Source of the DNA: Pholiota molesta
Taxonomy: Eukaryota > Basidiomycota > Agaricomycetes > Agaricales > Strophariaceae
DNA length: 64,000 nt
Assembly (NCBI GenBank): GCA_014925825.1
Contig: JACGCK010000145.1
Location: 51,199 to 115,198 of the forward strand
Direction of reading: 5' to 3'
Shown: positions 33,282 to 45,364 of the stretch, in pieces
How the letters are laid out: each line of letters begins with the position of its first letter
How positions within the stretch are numbered: the stretch's first letter is position 1
Program-made: the position numbers and the translations under genes
Notes under the pieces: generated by a model
The model's input: only the letters and a program-made list of their open reading frames with translations
Told to the model about the DNA's origin: nothing
Database searches by the model: none

Positions 33282-33835
33282 TACATATCCCAGTGACCTC
33301 ATTCCTTATCCATTGTCGTCCCAACTGGGCGTGTTCACTCCCATGATCTAAAAGAATCCGGTCATTGCGTTATGTTCCACCGGCGAATCGATCCTTACGC
33401 TTTGCTAGTTTGCGATGCGACCAAGATGCGACACATTTCCACGTTCTTCCTAGACCAAGTGTCCATTGAAGGTACTAGTAAAGGCTGACTCTAGCCTATG
33501 TCCCTATGGGCTTATCATATTCCAAGGTCAGCAACTTCCTGGCTGGCCCAGTTCATCCTCATGCATTCTTCTACTGGATCCCCCCATGACCAATCGCAAC
33601 CAATTGGCAGCACCAAGACCCTGTTTAAAAAGAAGGTGCGGCGGACAATGTGGGGGTATCACAAGATTGTCCACAAGTGAGCCCACCATCATTCCTGAGA
33701 GATTATTGATAATCTAGAGCATCCCAGGAATTCAGGGACGGCCTCAAGGTCAGGTATAAAGGACGAGCATTCCCTTTGATACGGGTCAAACGACATCACC
33801 CAACGTGCCCCCAGTTTATTCGTTTCGCTATCAGG

Positions 33836-34941
33836 ATGTCGTACAACTCCACTTCCACGCCCACGAACCCGCTGACGGCACCGCTCCCTCCGAATCCCAA
33901 CTTAACCCCGACCGAAAGGGCCACGGAACGCTTCTCGGTCTCGGGCAACGCCATTGGTACGTCGGCATTGCCATTCAACATGACCGACGAAACGCCTCTG
34001 GTTGAATAAAAGAATCTAACCAACACCTTCTATCTTTTTCTTTCGCCTCCACAGTGACCGGCGGCGCCGGCGGCCTCGGCCTCGAAGCCGCCCGCGCCCT
34101 CCTCGAGCACGGCGCGAAGGGGCTCTGCATCTTCGACCTCCCCGCGAGCTTCGAGCTTGCCCGCGCGTCCTTAAAATCCCTCGCCGACGAGTTCCCCGCG
34201 GTCACGATCCGCGAGGAGGCCCTGGACGTCGCCGACGAGGACGCGGTGCGCGCCGCGGTGGGGCGCGCGGCGGCGGCGCTGGGCAGTGTCGACGCGCTGC
34301 TGTGCTTCGCGGGCATCGCGCGCAGCGCGCCGGCGGTGGAGATGAGCCTCGAGCTGTGGCAGAAGGTCCTGGACACCAACGTGACGGGGAGCTGGCTGTG
34401 CGCGAAATACGCTGCGAAGTGGGTGTCTCCCTTCTAAAGCCCGCATTCATCAAAGATGGAGGTAGCCGTTGAACTGACGCCCTCCCCACGGTCGTCTCGT
34501 CGTCCAGGGTGATGATCAAGCAGAACACGGGCGGCAGCATCGTGCTCGTCTCCTCCGTCGCCGGGTCCAAGTCCCTCTTCCCGCTCTACGCGTCCGCGTA
34601 CAGCGTCTCCAAGGCCGCCGTGCTCGGGCTCACCGCGAACCTCGCCGCGGAGTGGGCGCAGCACGGCATCCGCGTGAACTGCGTGTGCCCGGGGTTCATG
34701 GAGACGGCGATGACCGCGCACGAGCGCGTGCTCCCGGGCGTGGAGGCGTATGTCGCGCGCACGCCGCTCGGGAGGGCCGGGGAGCCGCGGGAGCTGGCGG
34801 GCCCGGTGGTGCTGTTTTGCAGTCCGGCGGGGAGGTATATCACGGGGGTGAATATTTTGGTGAATGGTGAGTGGGGATGATTTTTTTGGTGGGTTTATGC
34901 TGAATTTTGCAATCGATGTAGGCGGAAATCATGTAATATGA
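33836..34941 (+). CDS. Short-chain dehydrogenase/reductase, copy 1
   Basis: A classical SDR, an NAD(P)H-dependent oxidoreductase of the sorbose reductase/mannitol dehydrogenase-like group. Four exons: MSYNSTSTPTNPL to VSGNAI, then the Rossmann exon with TGGAGGLGLEAARALLEHGA, an exon from MIKQNTGGSIVLVSS with the YxxxK motif (YSVSKAAV) and AAEWAQHGIRVNCVCPG, and a short last exon (NGGNHVI) after an intron with GTGAGT donor. The catalytic Ser lies in VLVSSVAG and the active Asn probably in DTNVTGSW. Codon use is strongly GC-biased compared with copy 2. The start was chosen at 33836 because copy 2 begins at the equivalent place. Substrate not predictable. Confidence 0.85.
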
Positions 34942-35594
34942 GAGTTTGCTACTTCTCTGTAATTGTTCGGGATAATTGAAATGCTAGAAGAACGTCGGGT
35001 TAATGATTAATCTCGTCAGCCTCGAGAATATATTTTGTTATGTGGTATGTTGAGGTCGTTTTCATGGGTGCTTGGGCCCCTAGGTAAGAATCGTGTGATA
35101 TGAGAATCTACTCCTTTTCAGTAAATTCTTTAGGATTGAGGATACTTAAAGCGCTCGGATCGGTAGTCTAGCCGTTGAGACTTGTAAGCACCCAGAATTT
35201 AACTCGTGATTATCACAAAGAATGGCGTCGAATACCTTGATTTGTTCCCTTGAGAAGTAAAGTCTTCCCTTTCCATATGCCACACAAATATTATCAAACT
35301 CCAGATGCATGTATCAGGTATAGCCAGCTTTATTTTGGGCGTCTATATTTATATTTTGAGCGTCTATTTATGGCTATGCGAAACGGCAGCCTCATTCAGT
35401 CATGGATCACCCCAGGATCACCCTAACACTTCGAATACTTACCCACTCAATCTATAAACTACCTTCGCATAGTCGGTTCAATCGAAAAGTCATGAGCGGA
35501 CTTCTACCACGTAGCCGACGTCATCGGCCAACCTGTGCCCTACTTTATTTAAAAGGGGATTCCCAGCCAGACCTACATACTCACACAAATCACA
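34942..35594. other. Spacer between the SDR paralogues
   Basis: AT-rich with no coding frame. The stretch just before 35595 has a TTATTTAAAAGG sequence about 50 bases upstream of the ATG that could serve as a TATA-like element for the second dehydrogenase. Confidence 0.4.
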
Positions 35595-36656
35595 ATGATC
35601 AAAGTCTCTCGCGAAACCAATCCACTCACCACACCTCTCCCAACTGATAGCGCACAATCTCCTCTCGAGCAAGCCATTGCGCGCTTTACGGTCTCCGGAA
35701 ATGCAATAGGTGCGCCACCAGCAGCCTTTCACAGTAGTTATACTAAGTCGTATTTTTTTTCTTATACTTCACAGTGACCGGAGGCGCAGGCGAACTTGGA
35801 AGAGAGGCAGTCCGCGCTCTCCTCCAGCACGGCGCGAAAGGGCTCTGCATATTCGACACTGAATCGGGATTCGCAGTATCGCGCGCCGCTCTCGATGCCC
35901 TGTATGCCGAGTTTCCACCCGGCGCCCATACTTTCCTTGAGGAGATCGTGGACGTCACTGACGAGCACGCAGTCCAGCGTTCTGTCGAAAATACGGTGGA
36001 GAAGTTAGGTAGCATCGATATACTGGTGTGCTTTGCGGGAGTGGCTGTTATAGGGAAAACGGAAGAGACGACACTGGAGACGTGGAATACGGTGTTGAGT
36101 ATCAATACCACAGGCAGCTGGCTCTGCGCAAAAGCTGTTGGAAAGTAAGCACCAAACCCCAGTCTATCTACATATCGACATACAGAATATTCACCCTGTA
36201 TGAAATGTATCAGACAAATGATCCGTCAAAACACTGGAGGGAGCATTGTCCTCACCGCGTCCTTCTGCGCCGACCGTATCATCTTCCCCGTCCCGGGGGC
36301 CGCATACGGAGTCTCCAAAGCGGGCATCATCGCGCTCACAAAGAACCTCGCGGCCGAATGGGCTGAGCATGGCATCCGCGTCAACAGCATCAGCCCGGGG
36401 CTCATTGACACGCGCATGTCGCAACACCCCGCTGCGGCTCCCGCGCGCGATGCGTGGAAGGAGCGCACGCCGCTGGGTCGTCCCGGCGTGCCAGCGGAGA
36501 TTGCGGGCCCGGTGGTGATGCTTTGCAGTCCCGCTGGGAGGTTCATGACTGGAAGTGATGTTTTGATCGATGGTCAGTGTATTCTGCGTTATCGGTGCGC
36601 CATTTTGACCCTTTTTTGTGTTTGTTGTACATCTAGGAGGAGGGCATGTCTTTTAA
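35595..36656 (+). CDS. Short-chain dehydrogenase/reductase, copy 2
   Basis: Tandem paralogue of the gene at 33836-34941 with the same exon plan. It shows NPLTTPLPTDSAQSP at the N terminus, TGGAGELGREAVRALLQHGA for the nucleotide-binding loop, INTTGSWLCAK, YGVSKAGI for the YxxxK motif and EWAEHGIRVNSISPG downstream. The catalytic Ser region reads VLTASFCA instead of VLVSSVAG, so one of the two serines is changed, but a serine remains. The last intron uses GTCAGT and the final exon reads GGGHVF before TAA. Soluble oxidoreductase, substrate unknown. Confidence 0.83.
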
Positions 36657-37026
36657 GGGACCAAGAGGAAATTTGTTGGATCTGCCAGATGGCCTAGATA
36701 TCTTTATCAGAAGATTTGAATCGCAGGTAGTATGTTATTTACTTATCAGCCATAAATCCATGAATTGAACATTGTGTATTGTTCAAATGGTTCAAGTTGA
36801 AGTGGGGTATTTTCTTACTGCAGCAAGTACAAGTTCAAAGTTCAGAACCAATTCAGAACGTTCAGTAACGTTCAGTGACGTAACCGGGTCGCGTGGTCGC
36901 GACCGTCGCGTGGCCGGCAAGTGACCGATTACTCCCGGTGACGCGTTGACGCCGCACGCGCTCGGCAACTGCTCAGACATCCCTATTCTCAACCACCAAG
37001 CACCCCACAACCTTAATTTCCCTGAA

Positions 37027-37575
37027 ATGTTACAACAATTTTCTAGAAGAACAGCGACTTTGAGCAGGAGCCTGATCTATTCACGGCGGTCCATCTCGTC
37101 GACCTCGCGCGTGTTCTCAGATCCATGGCCTCTCCCCCATACCCCAGAACACATAGCATCCACGGCCACACCAAAAGACGAGGAGCGGATGCCTCCCATA
37201 CCGAGACCTGATGAGCCGATCGAGACCCTGCGCGCGCGGCTCGTGTACCAGTCGCGCAAGCGTGGCACCCTGGAGAGTGACCTTCTGCTGAGCACATTTG
37301 CGCGGGACAATCTGAGTACGATGACCCACGAGGAGATGAAGGAATACGACAAGGTGCGGTGGTCCTGCCCCTGCTTTATATGATTGGTCATGGCTGATGA
37401 GCTGCGTTCGGAATCCTCCTTGCAGTTGCTTGATGAACCAGACTGGGATATCTACTACTGGGTGACGAACGAGAGGGCGCCACCAGAGCGCTGGGCAAAT
37501 TCGCCTCTGCTCGAGAAACTCAGAGCTCATGCGAAGAACGAAGGAAAAGTCGTACGCAAAATGCCTGCTTTGTAA
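37027..37575 (+). CDS. SDH5: Succinate dehydrogenase assembly factor 2 (SDHAF2/Sdh5 family), mitochondrial
   Basis: The family helps attach FAD to the flavoprotein subunit of complex II in the mitochondrial matrix. The N terminus is a likely presequence ([19 protein letters not shown], basic and Ser-rich, lacking acidic residues). The conserved core runs from [20 protein letters not shown] through [19 protein letters not shown] and, after an intron (37354-37426), [20 protein letters not shown]. About 158 residues, normal for the family. The 370 bases upstream (36657-37026) contain repeated GTTCAG and GTGACG words but no gene. Confidence 0.9.
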
Positions 37576-37934
37576 ACCACCATCTTTGGTCATTCCATGC
37601 TGCAAAAGTACGCAGATCAATGTATACAGAGTATAGCCGGTGAGGGAAACTCAATAATGCAACAACTTTTTTTTTATCTTCTTGCGCGTCCGAGTTAGAT
37701 ACAAATATCATCATCTGCACCCATCGAAATCCGTGGCAATCGCCATGATCTTGAAACAGCAGCCGAGCGCATGATGGGCGGCGTTTTTCGCCGCTTATGT
37801 ATTATGCGTAGCCAGTGCGTTGCTATGATGGTGTGTTTCTAGGCAAGTATATAGGCAGTTAATCTTACAACCTGATCATATCTCTCCTTTTGTTCGCCAT
37901 ATCCGCCTGTCCTTACTATCACCTTCGTTTTTCC

Positions 37935-38896
37935 ATGTTCAACTTACGCCACATTGTTACCCTTGCAGCCATAGCGGCGACCGCCTTCGCCCAGTTCCCA
38001 GACCTTAGCTCTTCTTGTAACAGCACTATCGCTTCACTCCTCCAAGATAACACCATCTCGTCTTGCCTCGGCGTCGCAGACTTTGAGGCGATCGCCCAAT
38101 TGATTCAGAATAACTCCACCGCATCTCTCGTCAACCCCCTGAACAAATGGCTCGTGGACGTTTGCTCCGCACCAGCGTGCAGCACCGATACGCTCACTTC
38201 GGCAGCCAAACAACTTTCGACGGGATGTGGATTCCAGATCCCCCAAGTTGTGCTGGCGTACTATCCTACCGCGCGTAAGGCGCTTTGCCTCCAGGAGTGT
38301 GTATCATTTATTTATCTGCTTCTCCTTGCCGTGCTCATGGGTAAAACGGGGTGTTGATACATCACTTTTTTCTTTTCATATGAGTAGAGACAGTACCAAC
38401 TGCGTTACAAAAACCGTCACTAGCATTCAAAAGGACGTCGGTGGCACGCTTAACGCGCAGACAATCATGAACCTGATCTTCACCTCGAATACACCCAGCA
38501 ATCTTTCCTCAGACACTGCCGCGTATTGTACGGACTGTACGAAGGCGATCTACAACACTATCGCCAACGATATTCCTCAATTTGGGCAGGCCGGATATGA
38601 GGGTCTGTTCCAGCAGCAGTGTGGTGCTTCTTTTACTAGTGCGTATTTTTTTCTGTTCTTGTTCCCCGTCCATGTTACCTTGGTTCAGAAGTAAGAAAAC
38701 TGATGCATCTGTAGATGGAACGATTCCCGCTACCGTTTCTGAGAGCTTCAGCGATGTCCCTGCTGCTGGTGCTGCGAATGCCGCCTCCATCCCCACGAGC
38801 GATGCACTTGGTGCTTTCTCGGCTCTCCGCAAAGGAGCTTTCTCTGGACTTGGCGCATCAGCTCTTGTTGTGGTTACGACCATGTTCTTGGCGTAA
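37935..38896 (+). CDS. Secreted, probably GPI-anchored cysteine-rich protein (DUF7729-like)
   Basis: MFNLRHIVTLAAIAATAFAQ is a clear signal peptide. The mature part has paired cysteines (SSSCNSTIASLLQDNTISSC, then CSAPACSTDTL, STGCGF and YCTDCTKAI) and several N-glycosylation sites, matching the mushroom DUF7729 pattern as I remember it. Two introns (about 38300-38389 and 38641-38713) join the three coding blocks. The C terminus is Ala/Ser/Gly-rich and ends in a hydrophobic tail (ASALVVVTTMFLA), as in GPI-anchored wall proteins. Function unknown. Confidence 0.72.
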
Positions 38897-41201
38897 AATA
38901 ACACGAAACCCAGGCAGAGAATTCCCCGACACAAGACGCGCTGAAGAATTACAAGAATTGGGCCCCGGAAATTCGTAGCTTGGTCGATCTTGTATACAAC
39001 CTAGGTCATGTTCAGCCTATCAGATTCTCCTTTCATGATATCCTGGACCTCATGTCATGTCGTACATGTATCTAACAAAGTAGAAGTAAAAATGTTCTGT
39101 CTTGTTCAGGGAATCAAAATTGGCTAGGGTCTTCATGAACATGGAGTTGTATACGTATTGTGGGTTTCTTGCTGCTCTTACCGAGCATACGAACTCAAAC
39201 TGATAGCTGGGCGCTTATTTCGTATTTCTTGAGCGCTTAATGTTAAGATTAGTCCAAGACATAACAATATAAGAGTCAATGAAAAATGTGTCTACATCAG
39301 TGCACTGTCGAAAAATAGTAGCTTCAATCATCGCCAGGTCCAGGCTGGTCCAGGTCACTGAGGTCAGTAATTTGTATTCTACCAAAGTACTTAATGGACC
39401 TAGTCGCTAGCAACCTACCTCTAATAATTCCGACATCAACGTGGCTCGGAACCGCCTCCCATAATGCTAATAATCTTCTGGCAATAAGTACATAGTACTG
39501 TAGACATGTACTTTAGGCACAGTATAGACTTGTTAAAAATATCCGTGTCAAACTCCATCATCTGGTTACCAGTGCGTCATTTCTCATCTGTGAGTTCTTT
39601 GTACTTTGTAATAGTAATTGCTAATGATCCGGTTTATATTTGCGACATGAAGTTTAGACAATAAGCTGGGGAGACTTATATATACTTCCATTTCTCCAGA
39701 ACTCCGAGTCATATAATGCAGTTAACTTTGATTCGAGATAATTTAGTGGGTGAAGGGCCAAGGCTGTTAATGAGTACGAAATTTTCTATGCAGTAACTAT
39801 GTGGTTTGATCATGCTGCGCGTACGTCGGGTAGCCTTTTGTTCTCTGTTTCAATAATGGAGCTGATTCACTGCTATTCCATGTGGGTAATTCATAAGAGT
39901 TCATGAGCCTAGTATTTTGCCGCTCCAATAGCGGAACATACGGAAGATCAGTGGTAGCGTATTTTACGAGCTTTCCATTTGACAGCGAACTGGAATTCCA
40001 ATTCATGCCACTGAAAGGAAGTCAAGGGGAACGCAGTGTTCGCTTCAATCGGAAAGGCTAGAATGAGGAGAGGGCTTCACATAAAAATGGACTGTCCGCA
40101 TATCTGCGGCCTTCTCGACTGGCTTCAAGTTCAATGTCCAAAACGTCCATTGACATGCCACCGGTGACTGGTGACCGGTGGCTGAGCGCCTCTGAGCGCT
40201 GATGTTTAATATTGGTACAATGTATGTAGCACGAGGGAATCGGAGTCGGGAGCAATGCCCGGAAAGAAAATCGCGGGATCTTTCCCCGTTCCGTCGTCCG
40301 CACCTCCGAGGGCGTGCCTAGATCTTGGCATTCGGAGGCGCTCATGGCTGGCTGCCATGGGATTGAAAAGTTGGTATGCATCGTTCAAGCGCTTGAAATA
40401 ATAGACGGCTACATATTACAAAATGAGCTCGCTGAAGTTCCGACCGTATACATATGACCATGCAGCTACTATATTCTTAGCTACATGTTATTGTTGTAGG
40501 AGTCACCACTTATTGGCTGCGTATGCAGTCTGTATGCGGTCATGAAATCCCGTTGATGCTCCCTGAGCCAAGGAATATATTGGATCCAGAATGGATGACA
40601 TAGTAACATATGGTGTATTCAAAAAATAGAGTCATATGAGAACGTAGCACTGGCGGTACGCACATAACATGAAAATAGCAGTGGAACTGGGATAAAAGTA
40701 TACGTTATTAAATGTACGGTATAAATAGAGTGCACAAGTCAATGTGCAGGAGAAGGGTGAGAGATAAGCACGAAAGCAATGCGAGAACAGGAAAGCAACA
40801 AAGAACGTGAATGATATGGTGCAGAGTGAGTGGATGGTTATCCAAGGTAGTATTAAATGAGAGTTGAGTAAAAATGAATAAAAAAGAAGCAAATGTCCGA
40901 GTATGTCCAAGAAGGCCGTGTCTAAGGTGCCGGGTTAGAGATACATTGCTTTGGGTTTCTTGAACGTGTCGGGTGCATGCTTGTGATACAGTGCGATGAG
41001 AGCGAAAAAGACAGTTGGGAGAAATGAAAGGAAGTGGCTATATGCAGAGAGAGATGTCGTGGTGATGGGCGCTATCCAAGAACGAATATAAATGAAGGTA
41101 ATAAGTAACTAAAAAAAATGAAGCAAATTACTATGAATGACAAGTCAGTGTGTGGTATTATGGTAGAGCAGTCAAGGAAAACATACGAAGGCGAAGGGTG
41201 T
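38897..41201. other. Intergenic, no recognisable gene
   Basis: About 2.3 kb, AT-rich. Short frames on both strands (for example 40058-40381 minus) lack motifs and splice structure. The 3' region of the terpene synthase lies at its right end. A short run of near repeats occurs around 40150-40200 (GGTGACTGGTGACCGGTGGC). Confidence 0.5.
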
Positions 41202-42419
41202 CTACGACCTCTTGGGAAGCAAGTCCACGACACGGGAGGCTTTAACTTGGCGACCAGTCTTGCCGAAGTAGCGCTCAGTTTCAAATGACCAATGAAGGGA
41301 GCCGACAATCCAGTTTGCCAGACCGTCAACGTAGATAGCGACCTGTCGGTCGATCTCAGGACCCCACGAGGGCAAACGGGATCGTTCCTCGTCGAAGCGA
41401 TCAATGGATTGCTTGCACATATCGCCGACAAAATCCACGGCGCTCTGCAGATCTATGCCTTCCTGGTTCATAACGACGGGAATCATATTGTGCGTATCGC
41501 CCTTGGATTGCTCGACGTTATAGGAGAAGATGTCCTGCACCAATGCGTCAGTATGAAGCGAAGACGCAAATGGGGTGGAATCTGAATCGTGCTTACGTTC
41601 GACCATGTCACCAAGTCGTTGGCAGCTTCGCCTAGGTTGCGAATAGTGGGGTGGTCCATGACTTCCTCTGGGATATCAAGATTACAAGCGTCTAGAAAAA
41701 AAAGTTTATGAGATTGCTCAACGCGACGGCGAAGCAGAGAACGACTTACATTCGATCAGCGCCCAGCATGGCTTGCACCCCGAGGTGTCTCGCCGGAGCG
41801 CAATATAGGACTCGAGGTCGGGTATTACTTCATCTTCACGATCCAAAGCTTGCTGGGTTACACTTTGGAAGAAGAAATCAAACGTCTCAATGAAGCGCTG
41901 CTGAGCCCCGGGCGACGCTGTGGGAATGAGCCGCTTATAGAAACTTAAGGGCGGATATATCAGTTAAGCTGCGCCATGAGGTGAAGAAGACAGAACATAC
42001 TCCCGGGTCATCTTCCCAACTCTTGCTGATGAACGCCAAGTGTGGGGGTGGTAGAGAGAGTTGAGGACTTCGTCTGCCGTCGTGAGCGTTCCCCTATTGT
42101 CCATGTCGTCCGAGAGGTTGTCGAGGTGGAAGAGGTATGTCAGGAAGTCATTGACGACTCGCAGCTGGGGGTAGGCCGCGTCGGGGTAGCACATCGACGT
42201 CAACAATCCACATTTGAGACCGTGGTAAGCTTCGCGCTTTTTGCCCAGCAGGTTTCCACCTTTGAAGAGCCACCTCTTGGTCTCGGTGGTCACTTGCTTT
42301 CGATGCCTGTTGTATCGCAGCTTGTAGGTGCAGTGCGAGACAAGATTGGGAAGGACGATCTTCTTTGCTCCGGGCGAGGTAGCCGAACGAGCGAGCATAG
42401 TGGAGTTGGTCGAAGACAT
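41202..42419 (-). CDS. Sesquiterpene synthase (class I terpene cyclase)
   Basis: Cyclises farnesyl diphosphate in a magnesium-dependent reaction. Four exons: the first from MSSTNSTMLARSATSPG to KMTRE, then FYKRLIPTASPGAQ, CNLDIPEEVMDHPT and the last from DIFSYNVEQSKGD to VVDLLPKRS. The metal motifs are present: LFHLDNLSDDMD (variant of DDxxD) and NDIFSYNVEQ, the NSE triad split by an intron after its Asn. About 345-350 residues, normal for fungal enzymes. An ATG 54 bases further upstream (42473) is a weaker start. No cytochrome P450 or other tailoring gene is seen within the window, so if it belongs to a cluster the rest is not here. Product cannot be told. Confidence 0.88.
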
Positions 42420-45364
42420 GGCGTGTAAGGAGATGAAGGGCAAAGGAGTAGGAGACACTGGGCGAGACCTCAATGGTGGAAGAGGAGGCTTTTATACAGG
42501 AGAGAGTAAGACCGACGCTGGGCGAATCGGGGGAAGGGATTGTAGGGGAAGGGGACTGTGGGATGCACGTTTTATAGGAGGGGATATGTGATCGGCCTGG
42601 CTAATTTGGTAAATTGAGAACCTCTTTCGGCTGTACCGATTATTCGACAAACAAGGTTTCCGGCTTGCAGAATCGTTCAATCTGAGCAACCTCATCTTCC
42701 CTCCAGGTTGCCGAGAAGTAGGCTTCCTCCCCTTGCGGGGGCTGGTTATCGAAGAAGGACGCGAAATCATCGTGGATTTGTCTCCCAGCTGTCTGTGAGC
42801 TGTCTAGCGCCAGATCGACTATGTCATTGAATCTTTCCGAAAGAAGAAGGCAATGCTGATCCAGGGCAGCGCGTCTAAGTCAGATCCCCGTGCCAGCGCG
42901 GAGTGTGTGGCCAGGCCGCAGGCGCTCCGTCGGTATTTTTGGGATTGTGTGTTGTTCGAGTGTTGGCAACACCTCTCGCATGACACGGATGCGCGACTTT
43001 CCGTGTGCTTATTTACTATGGTTGACCGTGGCGATGTGAAAGCAGTTCCAGTTATTTATGCAGTGTTTCTCTGGCATGGCCATAGCACTCCAGGAGCATC
43101 GAGATACAACAGCAAGTCATGTCATGGATATATGTTTCCCGGAAAAGCTCCATGTTTCATGATAGACGCAGTTGGATACCATGAGTACGTTATGTTGGCC
43201 CATGGGCAACACACCTACGTGACTCGGACAAGCACCGTGCCCAGCCAGGTGAAAAATTAGCACAGATTGATGGTGCTGTATATCGTCCGTCCTTCAGGGT
43301 GATATGGGATCCAGCCTTTGATACCAGGTAACCAGGAGAGTGAGTCGAGTCTGTAAATGTTTCTGAACCTCTGAGAGGTTGATTGAGGCAGAACGAACGC
43401 CACGCGAACGCCGCAACTGTACGCGGTTTCTCATTCGTGTGCGCGTATTTGGTGATGCGATGCACCTATATTTAGGGAACATCGCACGCAGTCACCGCGC
43501 TCGAAGTACGCACATTCAAATCGGCCTTAGCGGATAACTTGAATTGGTAAACCTATGTCAAGCTTGTAGATGTTGACCACAGGGTTTCTCATCTCTGGTG
43601 GTAAATATACAAAACTAAAATTTCAATGAGTATCATATCGATTTGATTTTTTTTGATTCTTTTCAGGTTTAAATATATATTTAGACCTGGTTAGAATTCT
43701 TTCCTTCATTACCTGCCAGCAACGGAACCCGGTCATATCTTTTGCGAGTAAAGATTTTTGAAGTCGTGCTGTGGCTGTTCATATTGCATTACTGTAAACA
43801 GCGTGAATCGCCGACGCTAATCGTACTTGGAAACTCCGCAATCTCTGAATCCACAATCGGACGCGACTTGGCCCAAAAATAAAATCCAGATTATTTCCAT
43901 AGCATGCAAGATTCTTGAATAAGCCGCGCATTCTGGCGCTCAAAAGAAATCTTTCAGCATCTCCGAGATAGCGATGTAAAGTTCATATTATTTTGCTGCC
44001 TTACTCGATCAATAACGGCATGGAAGTGTACAATTATAGATGTCATCGGCCATCTTGGAGCGCGGGTACCAGTTGAAGGTCTTCCGAGACCTAGCTAGGT
44101 GGACCACTCACGTCAGCCTAGCAGTCTTTTCGATGCCCAGATCAAAAAGCTCGCCGAAAGCTCACCGAAACATTTTATTGTGAAGAGTCCTTGCGCAAAA
44201 TCGCGAGCGATTCGGATCGAGGCTAGACGGATCTTACGAATAGCCTCGAAGGCGTTTGTTCGGATAAAGATCATGATTAGAATGCGATTATCAAGTGCAG
44301 AATGATTTCTATTAACTGTTAGATTGGAGTTTCACATAGAAATGCCAAAGGTTCATCTAAAGTTCGAAGGACGTTCGGCAGGTGCACGATTCAATTGAGA
44401 TTGATGACCCAGACTGCCAAGTATAGAGTCTGGTCATTGAGTTCCTGTTAGTGAAATGAAGTTATTTTCTGAACGCGCAGCTGGGCGCAAAAAACCTAAT
44501 GTCTTTGCTCAGACAAAATCATTATCGTTAAGCTTCGACATCTCAATTTCTGGATCCATTTCCTTGTGTATATCACACTACGTTTCCAGAGATAGATTTC
44601 TTTGGACAATAGCAAAATGCCGGGTATATCGCATGCATTCGTTTTCGGATGTCAAGTGCATGAGGCGGCCTAGAAATCCTACAGAACGGAGGAAATCACG
44701 GCCTTAGGACCCTTTTGGGGCGCTTAGAGGCAGGCAGCAAAGTAGGGTGGAAGAGGCTCTCTAGTCTGGTACTGGAGCTAAGCACCGAGACAAGTAGAAG
44801 AAAGCGTGCAGCGGCACGACGGACTCTTTCCAACGGATGCCCATGATACCGTACCGCAGTCTACGGTGGGCGCGATTAGGCTGGTCAGGAATGCTTCTAG
44901 CATGAGAATGTAATTCAACATAGATTTTTAGGAGTGAGATATCCGAAGATTCGAGACATCTTCACCGACGTTCCAGATGGATTTCGATATAGCCGCGCGC
45001 GAGTGCTACAGTCAGGATCCAGCCTGCCAGTTACTGGATTCCATTCAAAATTGGAAACCAGACTGCACGGCCCAAGAGGGAATTTGGAAGGGCCCAATGT
45101 TCAAAAGCTAAGCAAGGAGATTCCAAAGCAGCTGTCGGAGGATAAACGCTGATAAACTAGGCTTGAGAATGATTGTCGGTCATAGGCGTCCATATACTGA
45201 CAGCAGCGCAGCTGAAAGGCCGCAGCTTGCGACTTCCAAGCAAATCAGGGGGCGCTTGTTTGGCTACGTCTGGATGACCAAACAACAGCTCAAGCCTCTG
45301 AAATGGCATTGGCGCTAAACCATACAGACAGCGCTCATCGTCCCTGCCATTCTCAAGGCCCACA
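42420..45364. other. Intergenic, no confident gene
   Basis: The longest frame (42853-43260 plus) has unusual composition and no motif. A small frame at 44934-45152 is also unsupported. No introns, repeats or RNA genes were recognised. The stretch ends in the 5' region of the MFS transporter. Confidence 0.45.

Larger units (their letters stand above)
15565..33288. mobile_element. Proposed 17.7 kb Crypton-type tyrosine-recombinase element with cargo genes
   Basis: Evidence: a complete Crypton-type recombinase lies at the right end and reads inward; terminal regions at about 15572-15740 and 33175-33281 share AATTTAAG, a second TTTAAG, GTGAACC and GCGAACCG in inverted orientation; the same GTAC-N5-GTAC palindromes stand before five of the seven genes inside; homology between the two F-box loci stops exactly at the left edge, around 15567; TACATAT occurs at both edges (15565-15571 and 33282-33288) as a possible target-site duplication. 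The layout resembles ascomycete Starships, which have a tyrosine-recombinase captain at one end and cargo behind it, but the recombinase is of the Crypton/GCR1_C type. Edges are approximate. A smaller Crypton of about 3.1 kb (30.1-33.28 kb) inserted beside unrelated genes is the main alternative. Confidence 0.55.

Noticed and set aside
42853..43260. 135-codon plus-strand frame
   Set aside because: No intron, domain or conserved pattern; flanked by non-coding sequence and likely chance.
44934..45152. 72-codon plus-strand frame starting MRYPKIRDIF
   Set aside because: Reads well over a short length but has no partner exons, motif or context.
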